A stretch of DNA of 12,116 bases, taken from positions 1 to 12,116 of the forward strand of contig JAEZKH010000118.1 in assembly GCA_023415515.1 (NCBI GenBank), written 5' to 3'. Positions 1 through 6,527 of the stretch are shown one piece after another. Made by a program: the position numbers and the translations under genes. The DNA comes from Actinomycetes bacterium (GTDB lineage: Bacteria > Actinomycetota > Actinomycetes > Mycobacteriales > Mycobacteriaceae). Numbering within the stretch: the first letter of the stretch is position 1; every line of letters begins with the position of its first letter. The notes under the pieces were generated by a model. That model was not told the origin of the DNA. It worked only from the letters and a program-made list of their open reading frames with translations, and did no database searches.

Positions 1-19
1 GGTTTTCACGCCGAAATCG

Positions 20-751
20 CTACAACAGCGCGTCGACCAGGGTGCCCGCCAGGTATGTCGCCCCGATCGCGATGCCGCCGAACAGGACCTGCCGCAGCGA
101 TGCCCACCACATCGGCCTGATCGTGAACTTGGCGGCCACCGCACCCGCGATCGCCAGGCCGACCCCGCCGCAGGTCAGCCCCACCCACAACGATTCGAAG
201 CCCAACAAATACGGGATCAGCGGCACGATCGCACCGATCGCGAACATGGCGAACGACGAGATCGCGGCGACCCACGGCGACGGCCTCTCATCGGGGTTGA
301 CCCCCAGCTCTTGAACCAGGTGGAAGTTGACCGCCCGATTCTCGTCGCGATGGATCTCTTCGGTGGCCTTGGCAGCGGTTTCGCGGGTCATCCCAAGCTT
401 CACCAGCATTGTTACCAATTCGGCGCGCTCCGCGGTCGGGTGACTCTCGAACGCTCGCCGCTCCACTCGGACTTCGGAGTCGATCTGCTCGTTGGCCGTG
501 GTGACCGACGTGTACTCCCCCAGCGCCATCGAGAACGCGCCGGAAAGCAGGCCCGCGACACCACTGATGACGACGGTTTGGGCGCTTGCAGCGGCGGCTA
601 CGCCCGCGATCAGCGCCGTGTTGCTGACCAGACCGTCCATCGCTCCGAAGGTCGCCGCTCGCAGCCAACCTCCCGTGACGTCCGAGTGACGGTGTCCGCC
701 GACATGGGGCATCCCCGTCGGCGATAGCGAGCCGTCGTTCGACTTGACCAT
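20..751 (-). CDS. VIT1/CCC1-family iron/manganese transporter
   Basis: A 243-residue polytopic membrane protein of the VIT1/CCC1 family, which moves Fe2+ or Mn2+ out of the cytosol, typically by proton antiport. The sequence shows the family signature in TM1, GAMDGLVSN (about residues 37-45, with Asp39), and in TM2 SMALGEYTS (about 74-82, with Met75 and Glu79). A charged cytosolic helical segment rich in Glu and His (about 88-157) sits where VIT proteins bind metal. Three more hydrophobic segments follow at about 160-183, 188-208 and 219-241. The frame stays open for 67 codons upstream, but that extension does not resemble a VIT N-terminus, so I start at the ATG at 751 (MVKSND). The ATG at 712, before the His-rich stretch HVGGHRH, is an alternative. 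Neither has a good ribosome binding site. The gene is divergent from the acyl-CoA oxidase. I saw no IdeR-like iron box. Family is clear; the metal is inferred. Confidence 0.9.
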   Translation of the reverse strand: MVKSNDGSLSPTGMPHVGGHRHSDVTGGWLRAATFGAMDGLVSNTALIAGVAAAASAQTVVISGVAGLLSGAFSMALGEYTSVTTANEQIDSEVRVERRAFESHPTAERAELVTMLVKLGMTRETAAKATEEIHRDENRAVNFHLVQELGVNPDERPSPWVAAISSFAMFAIGAIVPLIPYLLGFESLWVGLTCGGVGLAIAGAVAAKFTIRPMWWASLRQVLFGGIAIGATYLAGTLVDALL

Positions 752-773
752 GACATCAGATTCAACGCCACAG

Positions 774-810
774 GTTCTGCCAGGTCCAGCCATGTTTGCC
801 GACGTTTGCC
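774..810. repeat. Helically phased GTTTGCC repeats in the divergent control region
   Basis: Two exact copies of GTTTGCC start at 794 and 804, ten bases apart, so they lie on the same face of the helix. A looser copy, GTTCTGCC, starts at 774, twenty bases before the first. They lie between the divergent starts at 751 and 855. Such phased direct repeats can be regulator sites serving one or both genes, but seven-base repeats also arise by chance. No regulator family is recognised. Confidence 0.3.
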
Positions 811-841
811 AAGTCACAGTTTCCATGCCGCGCCGACGGGC

Positions 842-847
842 TACCGT
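842..847 (+). promoter_or_regulatory. Candidate -10 (TACCGT) for a leaderless acyl-CoA oxidase transcript
   Basis: TACCGT fits the mycobacterial TANNNT -10 consensus and ends seven bases before the ATG at 855, so transcription would begin at or one base before the start codon. No clear -35 is seen, which is common for such promoters. The run AGGGG just before the ATG is too close to act as a normal Shine-Dalgarno. Confidence 0.4.
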
Positions 848-854
848 CAGGGGT

Positions 855-2828
855 ATGACCACCACTGCGGAGCATCTACGCAACACGCTCGACGGCCGCT
901 GGCGCGATGTGAAGAACAAAATGCGGGAGGACCTCTCGACGGAGATCTTCAAGCCGCATTACACCCCCAACACGGTCATCGCCCGGACGAAGGTGGCAGA
1001 GCAGCTCAAGATCATGGCCGCCCGGGGCGCGGCGGAAGACGGGTTCAAAAAGGAGAGCGGCGGCAACGGCGACGTCGGCGCCGCGATCAGCCAGATCGAG
1101 ATGTTGGCGATGTCGGATCTTTCGCTGATGGTGAAGGCCGGCGTGCAGTGGGGTCTCTTCGGCGGGGCGATCGAAAATCTCGGCACCGAGCGGCATCACG
1201 AGGCCTACGTCAAGAAAACCATCGACCTGGACCTCCTGGGCTGCTTCGCGATGACAGAGACGGGCCACGGCAGCGACGTGCAGGCGCTGGAGACCACCGC
1301 GACGTATGACCCGGCGACGCAGGAGTTCGTCATCGACTCCCCGACCAGGACCTCGCGCAAGGACTACATCGGCGGAGCGGCCGAAACCGCCCGTGTCGCT
1401 GCGGTGTTCGCGCAGTTGATCACTCCCGACGGCGAGGGCCACGGCGTGCACTGCTTCGTGGTCCCGATCCGCGACGACGAAGGCAACGATCTGCCGGGTG
1501 TGACGACTTCGGACTGCCACTACAAGGGCGGCCTGCCCGGCGTGGACAACGGCCGGATCCAGTTCGACCAGGTCCGCATCCCGCGCGAGAATCTGCTCAA
1601 CAAATACGCCGACGTCGCTGAGGACGGAACCTACACCTCGCCGATCGAGAATCCCGGCCGTCGATTCTTCACGATGCTCGGCACGCTCATCCGCGGCCGG
1701 GTCACCGTGGGCGGCAGCGCGGGCGCCGCGGCCCGCGTCGCGCTGGATATCGCGACTCGGTATGCGTTGCAGCGCAGACAGTTCGAAGCGCCCGGCGACG
1801 ACCATGAGGTCTTGATCATGGATTATCTGGTGCATCAGCGACGGCTCTTCCCACTGATCGCCAAGTCGTATGCACTGCAGTTCGCCCAGAACGAACTCGT
1901 CGCCAAGTGCCACGAACTGCAGACCAGCGACGACCCCGACGCCGAGGAGCAGCGCGAACTGGAGTCACGGGCGGCGGGCCTGAAGGCCGCCAACACCTGG
2001 CACGCCACCCGTGCGATTCAGGAGGCACGCGAAGCGTGCGGCGGCGCAGGCTATCTCGCGGAGAACAGGTTGATCGCGCTGAAGGCCGACACCGATGTCT
2101 TCACCACGTTCGAAGGCGACAACCACGTGCTGACCCAGCTGGTCGCCAAGGAGCTGCTCACCGCCTATGCCGACGACATCAAGAGCATGAGCCCGGTGGA
2201 GTGGGTGAAGTTCGCCGCCAATTTCGCCGGCGAGCGGGTACTCAAACGCACTGCGGCAGAGACGATCATGCAGACCATTCTCGACACGCGGCAGGACAAC
2301 GAGGAGGAGGGCAGCCTCTTCAACCGCGGCACCCAGGTGCAGATGTTCGAGGACCGCGAGCAGTACATGCTGGCCACCGTGGCCCGCCGCCTGCAGGGCA
2401 AGTCCAAGGAGATGAGCGCGTTCGATGCGTTCAACTCGGTGCAGGATCACGTGCTGCACACCGCGCGGGCGCACATCGAGCGCATCACACTGGAGGCGTT
2501 CGTTGCAGGCATCGACGCCTGCGAAGACGACGAGGCCCGCAAGATCCTCAACATGGTGTGCGATCTGTACGCGCTGTCGGTGATCGAACAGGACAGGGCG
2601 TGGTTCATGGAACACCGGTTCCTGTCCACCGAACGCGCCAAGGCCGTCACCCGCGGTGTCAACGAACGCTGCCGCAACCTGCGGCCGTACGCCGAGCTGC
2701 TGGTCGACGGATTCGGCATCCCCGAGCAGCTGCGCTACGCCGAGATGCTGCATCCGGAGAACATCCCCGATGCCGACGAGCACGAAGAGAAGGACGCGAC
2801 CAGCTCGGGCACCATCGAACCCGAATAG
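855..2828 (+). CDS. Acyl-CoA oxidase/dehydrogenase-family flavoprotein
   Basis: A 657-residue FAD enzyme of the acyl-CoA dehydrogenase superfamily. Its length and motifs match the peroxisomal acyl-CoA oxidase branch better than ordinary dehydrogenases of about 400 residues. It should oxidise an acyl-CoA to the trans-2-enoyl-CoA. The flavin/substrate motif MTETGHGSD is at about 133-141, followed by ETTATYDP, then FVVPIRD (201-207), RIPRENLLNKYA (241-252) and GGAGY (396-400). TFEGDN (418-423) carries Glu420, the position of the catalytic base in acyl-CoA oxidases (rat Glu421). A helical C-terminal half (about 440-657) is the oxidase-type extension, ending in an acidic tail. I chose the ATG at 855 because the protein aligns with the family from there; the 37 upstream in-frame codons look spurious. 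Whether O2 or an electron-transfer flavoprotein reoxidises the flavin cannot be read from the sequence. It converges on lppP, 29 bases away. Confidence 0.9.
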   Translation: MTTTAEHLRNTLDGRWRDVKNKMREDLSTEIFKPHYTPNTVIARTKVAEQLKIMAARGAAEDGFKKESGGNGDVGAAISQIEMLAMSDLSLMVKAGVQWGLFGGAIENLGTERHHEAYVKKTIDLDLLGCFAMTETGHGSDVQALETTATYDPATQEFVIDSPTRTSRKDYIGGAAETARVAAVFAQLITPDGEGHGVHCFVVPIRDDEGNDLPGVTTSDCHYKGGLPGVDNGRIQFDQVRIPRENLLNKYADVAEDGTYTSPIENPGRRFFTMLGTLIRGRVTVGGSAGAAARVALDIATRYALQRRQFEAPGDDHEVLIMDYLVHQRRLFPLIAKSYALQFAQNELVAKCHELQTSDDPDAEEQRELESRAAGLKAANTWHATRAIQEAREACGGAGYLAENRLIALKADTDVFTTFEGDNHVLTQLVAKELLTAYADDIKSMSPVEWVKFAANFAGERVLKRTAAETIMQTILDTRQDNEEEGSLFNRGTQVQMFEDREQYMLATVARRLQGKSKEMSAFDAFNSVQDHVLHTARAHIERITLEAFVAGIDACEDDEARKILNMVCDLYALSVIEQDRAWFMEHRFLSTERAKAVTRGVNERCRNLRPYAELLVDGFGIPEQLRYAEMLHPENIPDADEHEEKDATSSGTIEPE

Positions 2829-2857
2829 TCGACGGCGGCAGCGTCCGCGGAGTGTGG

Positions 2858-3337
2858 CTACGCGTTCGGGATCGGGTCGAGCGCTTCGAGCCTGCCGTCG
2901 TCGCCGACCTTGAACCGGACCGTGCCGATGCCCGTCGGACAGCAGGCCGGATCCTGGCCCTGCCGCCACTGATACTGCACCTCGGCGACCTCGTTGCCGC
3001 TCGAGATGACATTGATGTACGGGCGCGGATCAGGGGTGGCAGGACCGAGCGGGTTGTTGCGGTCGAAGAAGAGCACCTGCATCGGGCTGTCCGACGCCTC
3101 CCCCGCCGTCACCACCACCCAGTGAAGTCGGCAGTCGGGTGTGTTGTCGCGTGCGGTCTCTTTCCACTGCGCCTGCGGCAGCGCGTCGATCGCCTGCTGC
3201 ACGGTCTCGGGGGTCGGTGCGTCGGCCGGCCCGCAGGCCTGTGTGCTCGTCGGCGCCGGGCCCGATGGGCTCCATCCGCATCCGACGGCGAACAGTCCGA
3301 CGAACAGCAGGGCCGCAAGCGGGCGGAGATGTCGCAT
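2858..3337 (-). CDS. lppP: LppP/LprE-family lipoprotein
   Basis: A 159-residue predicted lipoprotein. The N-terminus has two basic residues and a hydrophobic core, ending in a lipobox FAVGC with lipidation Cys20, so the mature protein should be anchored on the outer face of the cytoplasmic membrane. The mature part matches what I recall of M. tuberculosis LppP: CRLHWV near 69-74, LFFDRNNPLG, RPYINV, VQYQWRQG, a CCPTGIGTVRF segment and a C-terminal LEALDPIPN. Besides Cys20 there are four Cys (about 35, 69, 131, 132), so disulphides are possible outside the membrane. The molecular function of the family is not known to me; it is found in mycobacteria and relatives. The gene lies 42 bases after the asparagine synthetase on the same strand but has its own -10-like hexamer. 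I am confident of the family and fairly confident of orthology to LppP. Confidence 0.88.
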   Translation of the reverse strand: MRHLRPLAALLFVGLFAVGCGWSPSGPAPTSTQACGPADAPTPETVQQAIDALPQAQWKETARDNTPDCRLHWVVVTAGEASDSPMQVLFFDRNNPLGPATPDPRPYINVISSGNEVAEVQYQWRQGQDPACCPTGIGTVRFKVGDDGRLEALDPIPNA

Positions 3338-3343
3338 GCCCCG

Positions 3344-3349
3344 AGCTTA
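3344..3349 (-). promoter_or_regulatory. Candidate -10 (TAAGCT) for a leaderless lppP transcript
   Basis: On the minus strand TAAGCT fits TANNNT and is followed by six bases and then the lppP ATG, exactly the spacing that puts the transcription start on the A of the start codon. It sits between the end of the asparagine synthetase gene and lppP, so lppP could be transcribed independently. Confidence 0.4.
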
Positions 3350-3379
3350 CGGATGCTGACCGCCGGAGCGGCCACTCGA

Positions 3380-5209
3380 TCAGAACGCCACAGTCGGTTT
3401 GTACATGTCGATCCACACCGCGAGATCGAGCACCCGTTCGAGGCGGATTCGTTCGATCGACTGCATGTTCTGCGGGTCGACTCCGATGAGGTGGTCGAGC
3501 TTCGTCGGATCGATGATGGTGAACAGCATGTCGTCGGCGGAGCCGTACAGATCCTTGGCCTGGGCCTGCAAGGCGGCGCCGTACTGGGGATCCGCCGTCG
3601 ATGGATACGGGCTCTTGACCCGATTGGCCACCGACTCGGGCAACACATCGCGAGCCGCGCCCCGCAACAGGCTTTTCTCCCTGCCGTCGTAGGTTTTCAG
3701 CGACCACGGGGTGTTGTAGACGTACTCGACGAGCCGGTGGTCGCAGAAGGGCACGCGAACCTCCAGCCCGACCGCCATGCTCATCCTGTCCTTCCGGTCC
3801 AGCAGGATCCGCACGAATCGGGTCAGGTGCAGGTAGCTCATCACCCGCATGCGGTGGGTGAAGTCGTCTTCGCCCTCGACCCTGCCGACTTCCGTGACCG
3901 CTTCGCGGTAGCGGTCGTTCATGAAACCGTCGAGATCGATAACGGAACGCAAAGCAGGCGTGAGCATTTCGTCGCTGGTGTCGATGGGGCCCATGCCCGC
4001 CGCGATCCACGGGAAGGCGTCGAGCTGCTGAATCCTTGGATCGTGGAACTGCCGGTAACCGCCGAAGATCTCGTCGGCCGACTCGCCGGACAGTGCCACC
4101 GTCGACTGCTGACGGATGGCCTTGAACAACAGGTAGAGCGAGGCGTCCATATCACCGAGCCCCATGGGGAGGTCCCGCGCCCCGACCACCTTGCGCCGAA
4201 TCTCGAGGTTGGCCAGCTGATTGTGGTCGAGCACGATATCGGTGTGGTCGGACCCGACGTGTTTGGCGACGTCGTGGACGTACGGCGTGTCCATGGTCTG
4301 TCGCATCTCATCGGGCGTGAAGTTCTCCGCCTGATCGACGAAGTCCACTGCGAAGGTCCGCACGGGTTCGCTCAGTTCACGCGCGGACAGTGCGGTGATC
4401 GCGCTGGAGTCGAGGCCGCCGGACAACAGCACGCACTCGGGCACGTCGGCGACCAGTTGGCGGCGGACGATGTCGTCGAGGAGTTCACGCACCCGTGACA
4501 CCGTCGTTTCGCGGTCCTCGGTGTGCAGCTTCGACTCCAGGCGCCAGTAGGTGCGCTCGCGGATTCCGTTGTGGTCGACGGTCACGATCGTGCCGGGTTC
4601 GACCTCGGCCATCCCGTCCCAGATCGCCTGCTTCGGCGTCTTGACGGGCGCGAACAGCTCGCGAAGACCTTCGATGCCGACGACTCGCTTGGCGATCGGG
4701 TTTGCCAGGATCGCCTTGGGCTCCGAGCCGAACAGCACGCCGTCGGAGGTGCGGTAGAAGTAGAACGGCTTGATGCCCATCCGGTCGCGGATCATCACCA
4801 GCTTGCGGTCGCGGGCGTCCCAGATGGCGAATGCGTACATACCGTTGAGGCGGTCGGCAACGGCGTCGCCCCACTGGAGGTAGCCCCGAAGCACGACCTC
4901 GGTGTCGCTCGAGGTGGTGAACCGGTGACCTGCTGACTCCAATTCGCTGCGAAGCTCCGTGAAGTTGTAAGCCTCACCGCTGTAGACCATCGCCACGTCG
5001 CCGTTGGGAGTCGGGATCGACATCGGTTGGGCGCCGCCCGGCAGGTCGATGACCGCGAGCCTGCGGTGGCCCAGGGCCGCGTGCCGATCGATCCAGGTAC
5101 CCGACGCGTCAGGTCCTCGGCACGCCATGGTCTTGGTCATCGCGTCGAGCGTGCGTCGCTCCTGACGAAGATCTCGCGAGTAGCCCACCCAGCCGGTGAT
5201 TCCACACAT
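3380..5209 (-). CDS. asnB: Asparagine synthase (glutamine-hydrolysing), AsnB family
   Basis: A 609-residue class II glutamine amidotransferase fused to an ATP-dependent synthetase, expected to make asparagine (or amidate another carboxylate) with glutamine nitrogen in the cytosol. Cys2 (MCGITGW) is the glutaminase nucleophile. The N-terminal domain (2 to about 190) also shows RGPD (31-34), IDLPGGAQPM (54-63), YSGEAYN (76-82), SDTE (101-104) and DRMGIKPFYFY (142-152). The synthetase domain has the ATP pyrophosphatase P-loop SGGLDSS (263-269) and LSGESADEIFGGY (373-385). Where E. coli AsnB has Asn74 in the glutaminase oxyanion hole, this protein has Ser77. It is not like Rv2201 (mycobacterial AsnB, which amidates cell-wall diaminopimelate) and looks like a second actinobacterial AsnB type, so the symbol is a family label. 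The start is fixed by Cys2 and a strong GGAGGG six bases upstream. The nearest same-strand gene upstream encodes a SnoaL-like protein. Confidence 0.93.
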   Translation of the reverse strand: MCGITGWVGYSRDLRQERRTLDAMTKTMACRGPDASGTWIDRHAALGHRRLAVIDLPGGAQPMSIPTPNGDVAMVYSGEAYNFTELRSELESAGHRFTTSSDTEVVLRGYLQWGDAVADRLNGMYAFAIWDARDRKLVMIRDRMGIKPFYFYRTSDGVLFGSEPKAILANPIAKRVVGIEGLRELFAPVKTPKQAIWDGMAEVEPGTIVTVDHNGIRERTYWRLESKLHTEDRETTVSRVRELLDDIVRRQLVADVPECVLLSGGLDSSAITALSARELSEPVRTFAVDFVDQAENFTPDEMRQTMDTPYVHDVAKHVGSDHTDIVLDHNQLANLEIRRKVVGARDLPMGLGDMDASLYLLFKAIRQQSTVALSGESADEIFGGYRQFHDPRIQQLDAFPWIAAGMGPIDTSDEMLTPALRSVIDLDGFMNDRYREAVTEVGRVEGEDDFTHRMRVMSYLHLTRFVRILLDRKDRMSMAVGLEVRVPFCDHRLVEYVYNTPWSLKTYDGREKSLLRGAARDVLPESVANRVKSPYPSTADPQYGAALQAQAKDLYGSADDMLFTIIDPTKLDHLIGVDPQNMQSIERIRLERVLDLAVWIDMYKPTVAF

Positions 5210-5215
5210 GTCCTG

Positions 5216-5221
5216 CCCTCC
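5216..5221 (-). promoter_or_regulatory. Strong ribosome binding site of the asparagine synthase gene
   Basis: GGAGGG on the minus strand, six bases before the ATG at 5209. It fixes the start and places the nucleophilic cysteine at residue 2, as the family requires. Confidence 0.8.
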
Positions 5222-5234
5222 ACATGTTTCCGGG

Positions 5235-5260
5235 ATGTAACTACATTGCTACTCTATGTA
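5235..5260 (-). promoter_or_regulatory. Candidate operator and promoter of the asparagine synthase gene
   Basis: ATGTAGTTACAT (minus strand, 5235-5246) is a perfect inverted repeat, ATGTA-N2-TACAT. A further half-site TTACAT starts upstream at 5261, twenty-one bases (two helical turns) from the TTACAT half inside the palindrome. The stretch is far richer in A+T than its surroundings. TAGAGT (5251-5256, TANNNT type) is one possible -10 and would put the transcription start on the palindrome. CATAAT (5273-5278), with a poor -35 near 5296-5301, is another. A dimeric repressor bound here would block either promoter. The regulator is unknown. Confidence 0.45.
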
Positions 5261-5307
5261 AAACGCCTGCGCATTATGTGGCTTGTCACACAGCAACTTC
5301 ACAGCTG

Positions 5308-5326
5308 AAAAGCTCTGCGAGAGCTT
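5308..5326 (-). terminator. Candidate weak intrinsic terminator or attenuator hairpin
   Basis: AAGCTC and GAGCTT form a six-base-pair stem around a five-base loop (arms 5310-5315 and 5321-5326). On the minus strand the stem runs into only two further T residues, so it is a weak terminator. It lies between the SnoaL gene and the asparagine synthase promoter. Confidence 0.35.
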
Positions 5327-5342
5327 GTATTTGACATAAGCA

Positions 5343-5372
5343 AGCAGGCGCCATCCAACGATGACGCCTGCT
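5343..5372 (-). terminator. Hairpin downstream of the SnoaL-like gene
   Basis: A perfect eight-base inverted repeat, AGCAGGCG (5343-5350) and CGCCTGCT (5365-5372), encloses a 14-base loop. It starts 21 bases after the SnoaL-like stop codon. On the minus strand it is followed by TTGCTTAT, a poor U tract, which is common for mycobacterial terminators. A third copy of the arm, CGCCTGC, is at 5264-5270, so the middle arm could pair in two ways. Confidence 0.4.
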
Positions 5373-5393
5373 CGGGACTGCAGGTGCGACCGC

Positions 5394-5783
5394 TCAGCCG
5401 GCCGCGAGTTCCTTCTTCCCGTAGACACGTTCGATCAACGCCGTATCACCGTGTGCTTCCATCCGCACGGCCTTTCCGTCACGGACGGTGAATACGTCTG
5501 CGTCCTCGCCTGTTTCACCATCGACGGTCACATCGGTGATGGCCACTACAGTGTCGCCTTCTGCGATGAGCCTCTTGACCCTCACCGTCGGCGCCTTTTC
5601 GGCCAGCCGACTCATGAACTCCATGACCTCGGTCTTGCCGTGGAATGTGCCGCTGATGGCACTGCGCCCCGGCTGAATCCATTCGATGTCATCGTCGAAC
5701 AAATCCATCACCGTTTGCATATCACCGGAAGAGAACGCCGCGTAACCCTTCTCGATGAGTTCCTTGTTTTCCTGCTCGGACAC
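5394..5783 (-). CDS. SnoaL-like / NTF2-fold family protein
   Basis: A 129-residue protein with the look of the SnoaL-like branch of the NTF2 superfamily: an N-terminal helix followed by FSSGDMQTVMDLFDDDIEW (about 17-35), a Gly-containing FHGKTEVMEF turn near 48-57, then alternating strands such as VVAITDVTV and DVFTVRDGKAVRMEA. The fold makes a cone-shaped cavity used by isomerases, hydrolases, polyketide cyclases and many proteins of unknown function; no specific catalytic residue set can be assigned. The GTG at 5783 is chosen because a strong GAAGGGGG lies seven bases upstream (5791-5798). An upstream ATG at 5897 would add 38 residues unlike the family. The last two codons before the stop encode Ala-Gly. 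It lies 184 bases upstream of the asparagine synthase gene on the same strand, with hairpins between. Its base composition is visibly less GC-rich than dnaG or dgt. Confidence 0.82.
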   Translation of the reverse strand: MSEQENKELIEKGYAAFSSGDMQTVMDLFDDDIEWIQPGRSAISGTFHGKTEVMEFMSRLAEKAPTVRVKRLIAEGDTVVAITDVTVDGETGEDADVFTVRDGKAVRMEAHGDTALIERVYGKKELAAG

Positions 5784-5914
5784 TGTGAAACCCCCTTCGT
5801 GGGCATCCGATATTCCGGCCGCGAGTGGAGTGGCCGGTCCTGCGGAACCGCACGAGCGCAGCTCCGGATCAGTCAGACCGTTCGCCGCCGTAGACATTGT
5901 CGACCCGGATCACG

Positions 5915-5949
5915 GGTGAAATTTCCGGTTCTGCACCAACAGTTTCACC
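5915..5949. repeat. Inverted repeat upstream of the SnoaL-like gene
   Basis: GGTGAAA (5915-5921) and TTTCACC (5943-5949) form a perfect seven-base inverted repeat with 21 bases between the arms, so arm centres are 28 bases apart. It lies in the 180-base stretch between the tRNA terminator and the SnoaL-like start, which otherwise holds no gene I can support. It could be a regulator site or chance. Confidence 0.22.
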
Positions 5950-5963
5950 GCCCTTGCGGACGC

Positions 5964-5992
5964 AAAAACATCTCAGGCGCGCCGTTGAGATG
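5964..5992 (-). terminator. Intrinsic terminator of tRNA-Asn
   Basis: On the minus strand CATCTCA and TGAGATG form a perfect seven-base-pair stem with a ten-base GC-rich loop, followed at once by TTTTT. It lies 41 bases beyond the mature 3' end of the tRNA, in the correct orientation, and is the most canonical terminator in the window. Confidence 0.75.
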
Positions 5993-6033
5993 CCTCGGGC
6001 CTTCCAACGCGCGATTTGTAGAGCAAAAGCTTG

Positions 6034-6106
<73 letters not shown>

Positions 6107-6151
6107 TTGGCCCGGCCCGCCGGTTTCCGCCGTGGACCGAGGGTTGACTTT

Positions 6152-6157
6152 AGCCTA
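6152..6157 (-). promoter_or_regulatory. Candidate -10 (TAGGCT) of tRNA-Asn
   Basis: TAGGCT on the minus strand fits TANNNT and lies 45 bases before the mature tRNA 5' end, leaving a leader for processing by RNase P. A TTGGCG (6172-6177) upstream is spaced too closely (14 bases) to be a convincing -35. On the other strand TAGGTT (6178-6183) could serve the divergent YtxH-like gene. Confidence 0.35.
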
Positions 6158-6254
6158 CCTGTGGGGCGCGTCGCCAATAGGTTCCCGGCCCGGCGCGCAC
6201 CCCCGTCCGTGAGGCAGGATGGAGATCGTCGCACCGTCGTTGGGAAGGGGCCCT

Positions 6255-6527
6255 GTGTTCGGGTATGTCGCCGCATTGGCCGTCGGCTATGTGTTGGGTA
6301 CGAAGGCGGGCCGACGCCGATATGAGCAGATCGCGGGCACATATCGCGCGGTCACAGAGAGCCCTGCGGCCAAAGCCGTAATCACAGCGGGACGCCGCAA
6401 GATCGCCAATCGGGTCTCACCGGATCCCGACATGGTGACGCTGAAGCCGATCGACGGGGAAACGACCGTGCTGACGCCGCGGCCTGCGCCGACGACGGAT
6501 AGGCCCGCTAGCGGACGGGGCCGGTGA
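6255..6527 (+). CDS. Small YtxH-like membrane protein (Rv2342-like)
   Basis: A 90-residue protein with a short N-terminal hydrophobic segment (about residues 2-14, FGYVAALAVGYVL) followed by GTKAGRRRYEQI, a motif typical of small actinobacterial YtxH-like proteins. The remainder is basic (AGRRKIANR) and then a polar, Pro/Thr-rich tail. It is probably held in the cytoplasmic membrane with the basic part inside; its function is unknown. The position beside dnaG matches, from memory, the conserved hypothetical Rv2342 of M. tuberculosis. I start at the GTG at 6255 because GGGAAGGGG (6242-6250) sits four bases upstream and the membrane motif begins at once. The ATG at 6219 would add 12 residues and has a poorly spaced binding site. 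Its last 20 bases overlap the 3' end of the convergent small secreted-protein gene. Confidence 0.82.
   Translation: MFGYVAALAVGYVLGTKAGRRRYEQIAGTYRAVTESPAAKAVITAGRRKIANRVSPDPDMVTLKPIDGETTVLTPRPAPTTDRPASGRGR

Noticed and set aside
752..952. 67-residue N-terminal extension of the VIT transporter
   Set aside because: It would overlap the start of the divergent acyl-CoA oxidase gene, has no family similarity, and the VIT motif begins soon after the ATG at 751.
876..1913. 345-codon open frame antisense to the acyl-CoA oxidase gene
   Set aside because: No recognisable motif, no ribosome binding site, and composition expected from the complement of a GC-rich coding frame.
1907..4498. 863-codon open frame on the plus strand
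   Set aside because: It runs through the acyl-CoA oxidase, lppP and half of asnB in the wrong frame or strand. Its Arg/Gly/His-rich translation is typical of shadow frames in high-GC DNA.
5331..5336. Perfect TTGACA on the plus strand
   Set aside because: No -10 at a suitable distance and no plus-strand gene downstream until 6255.
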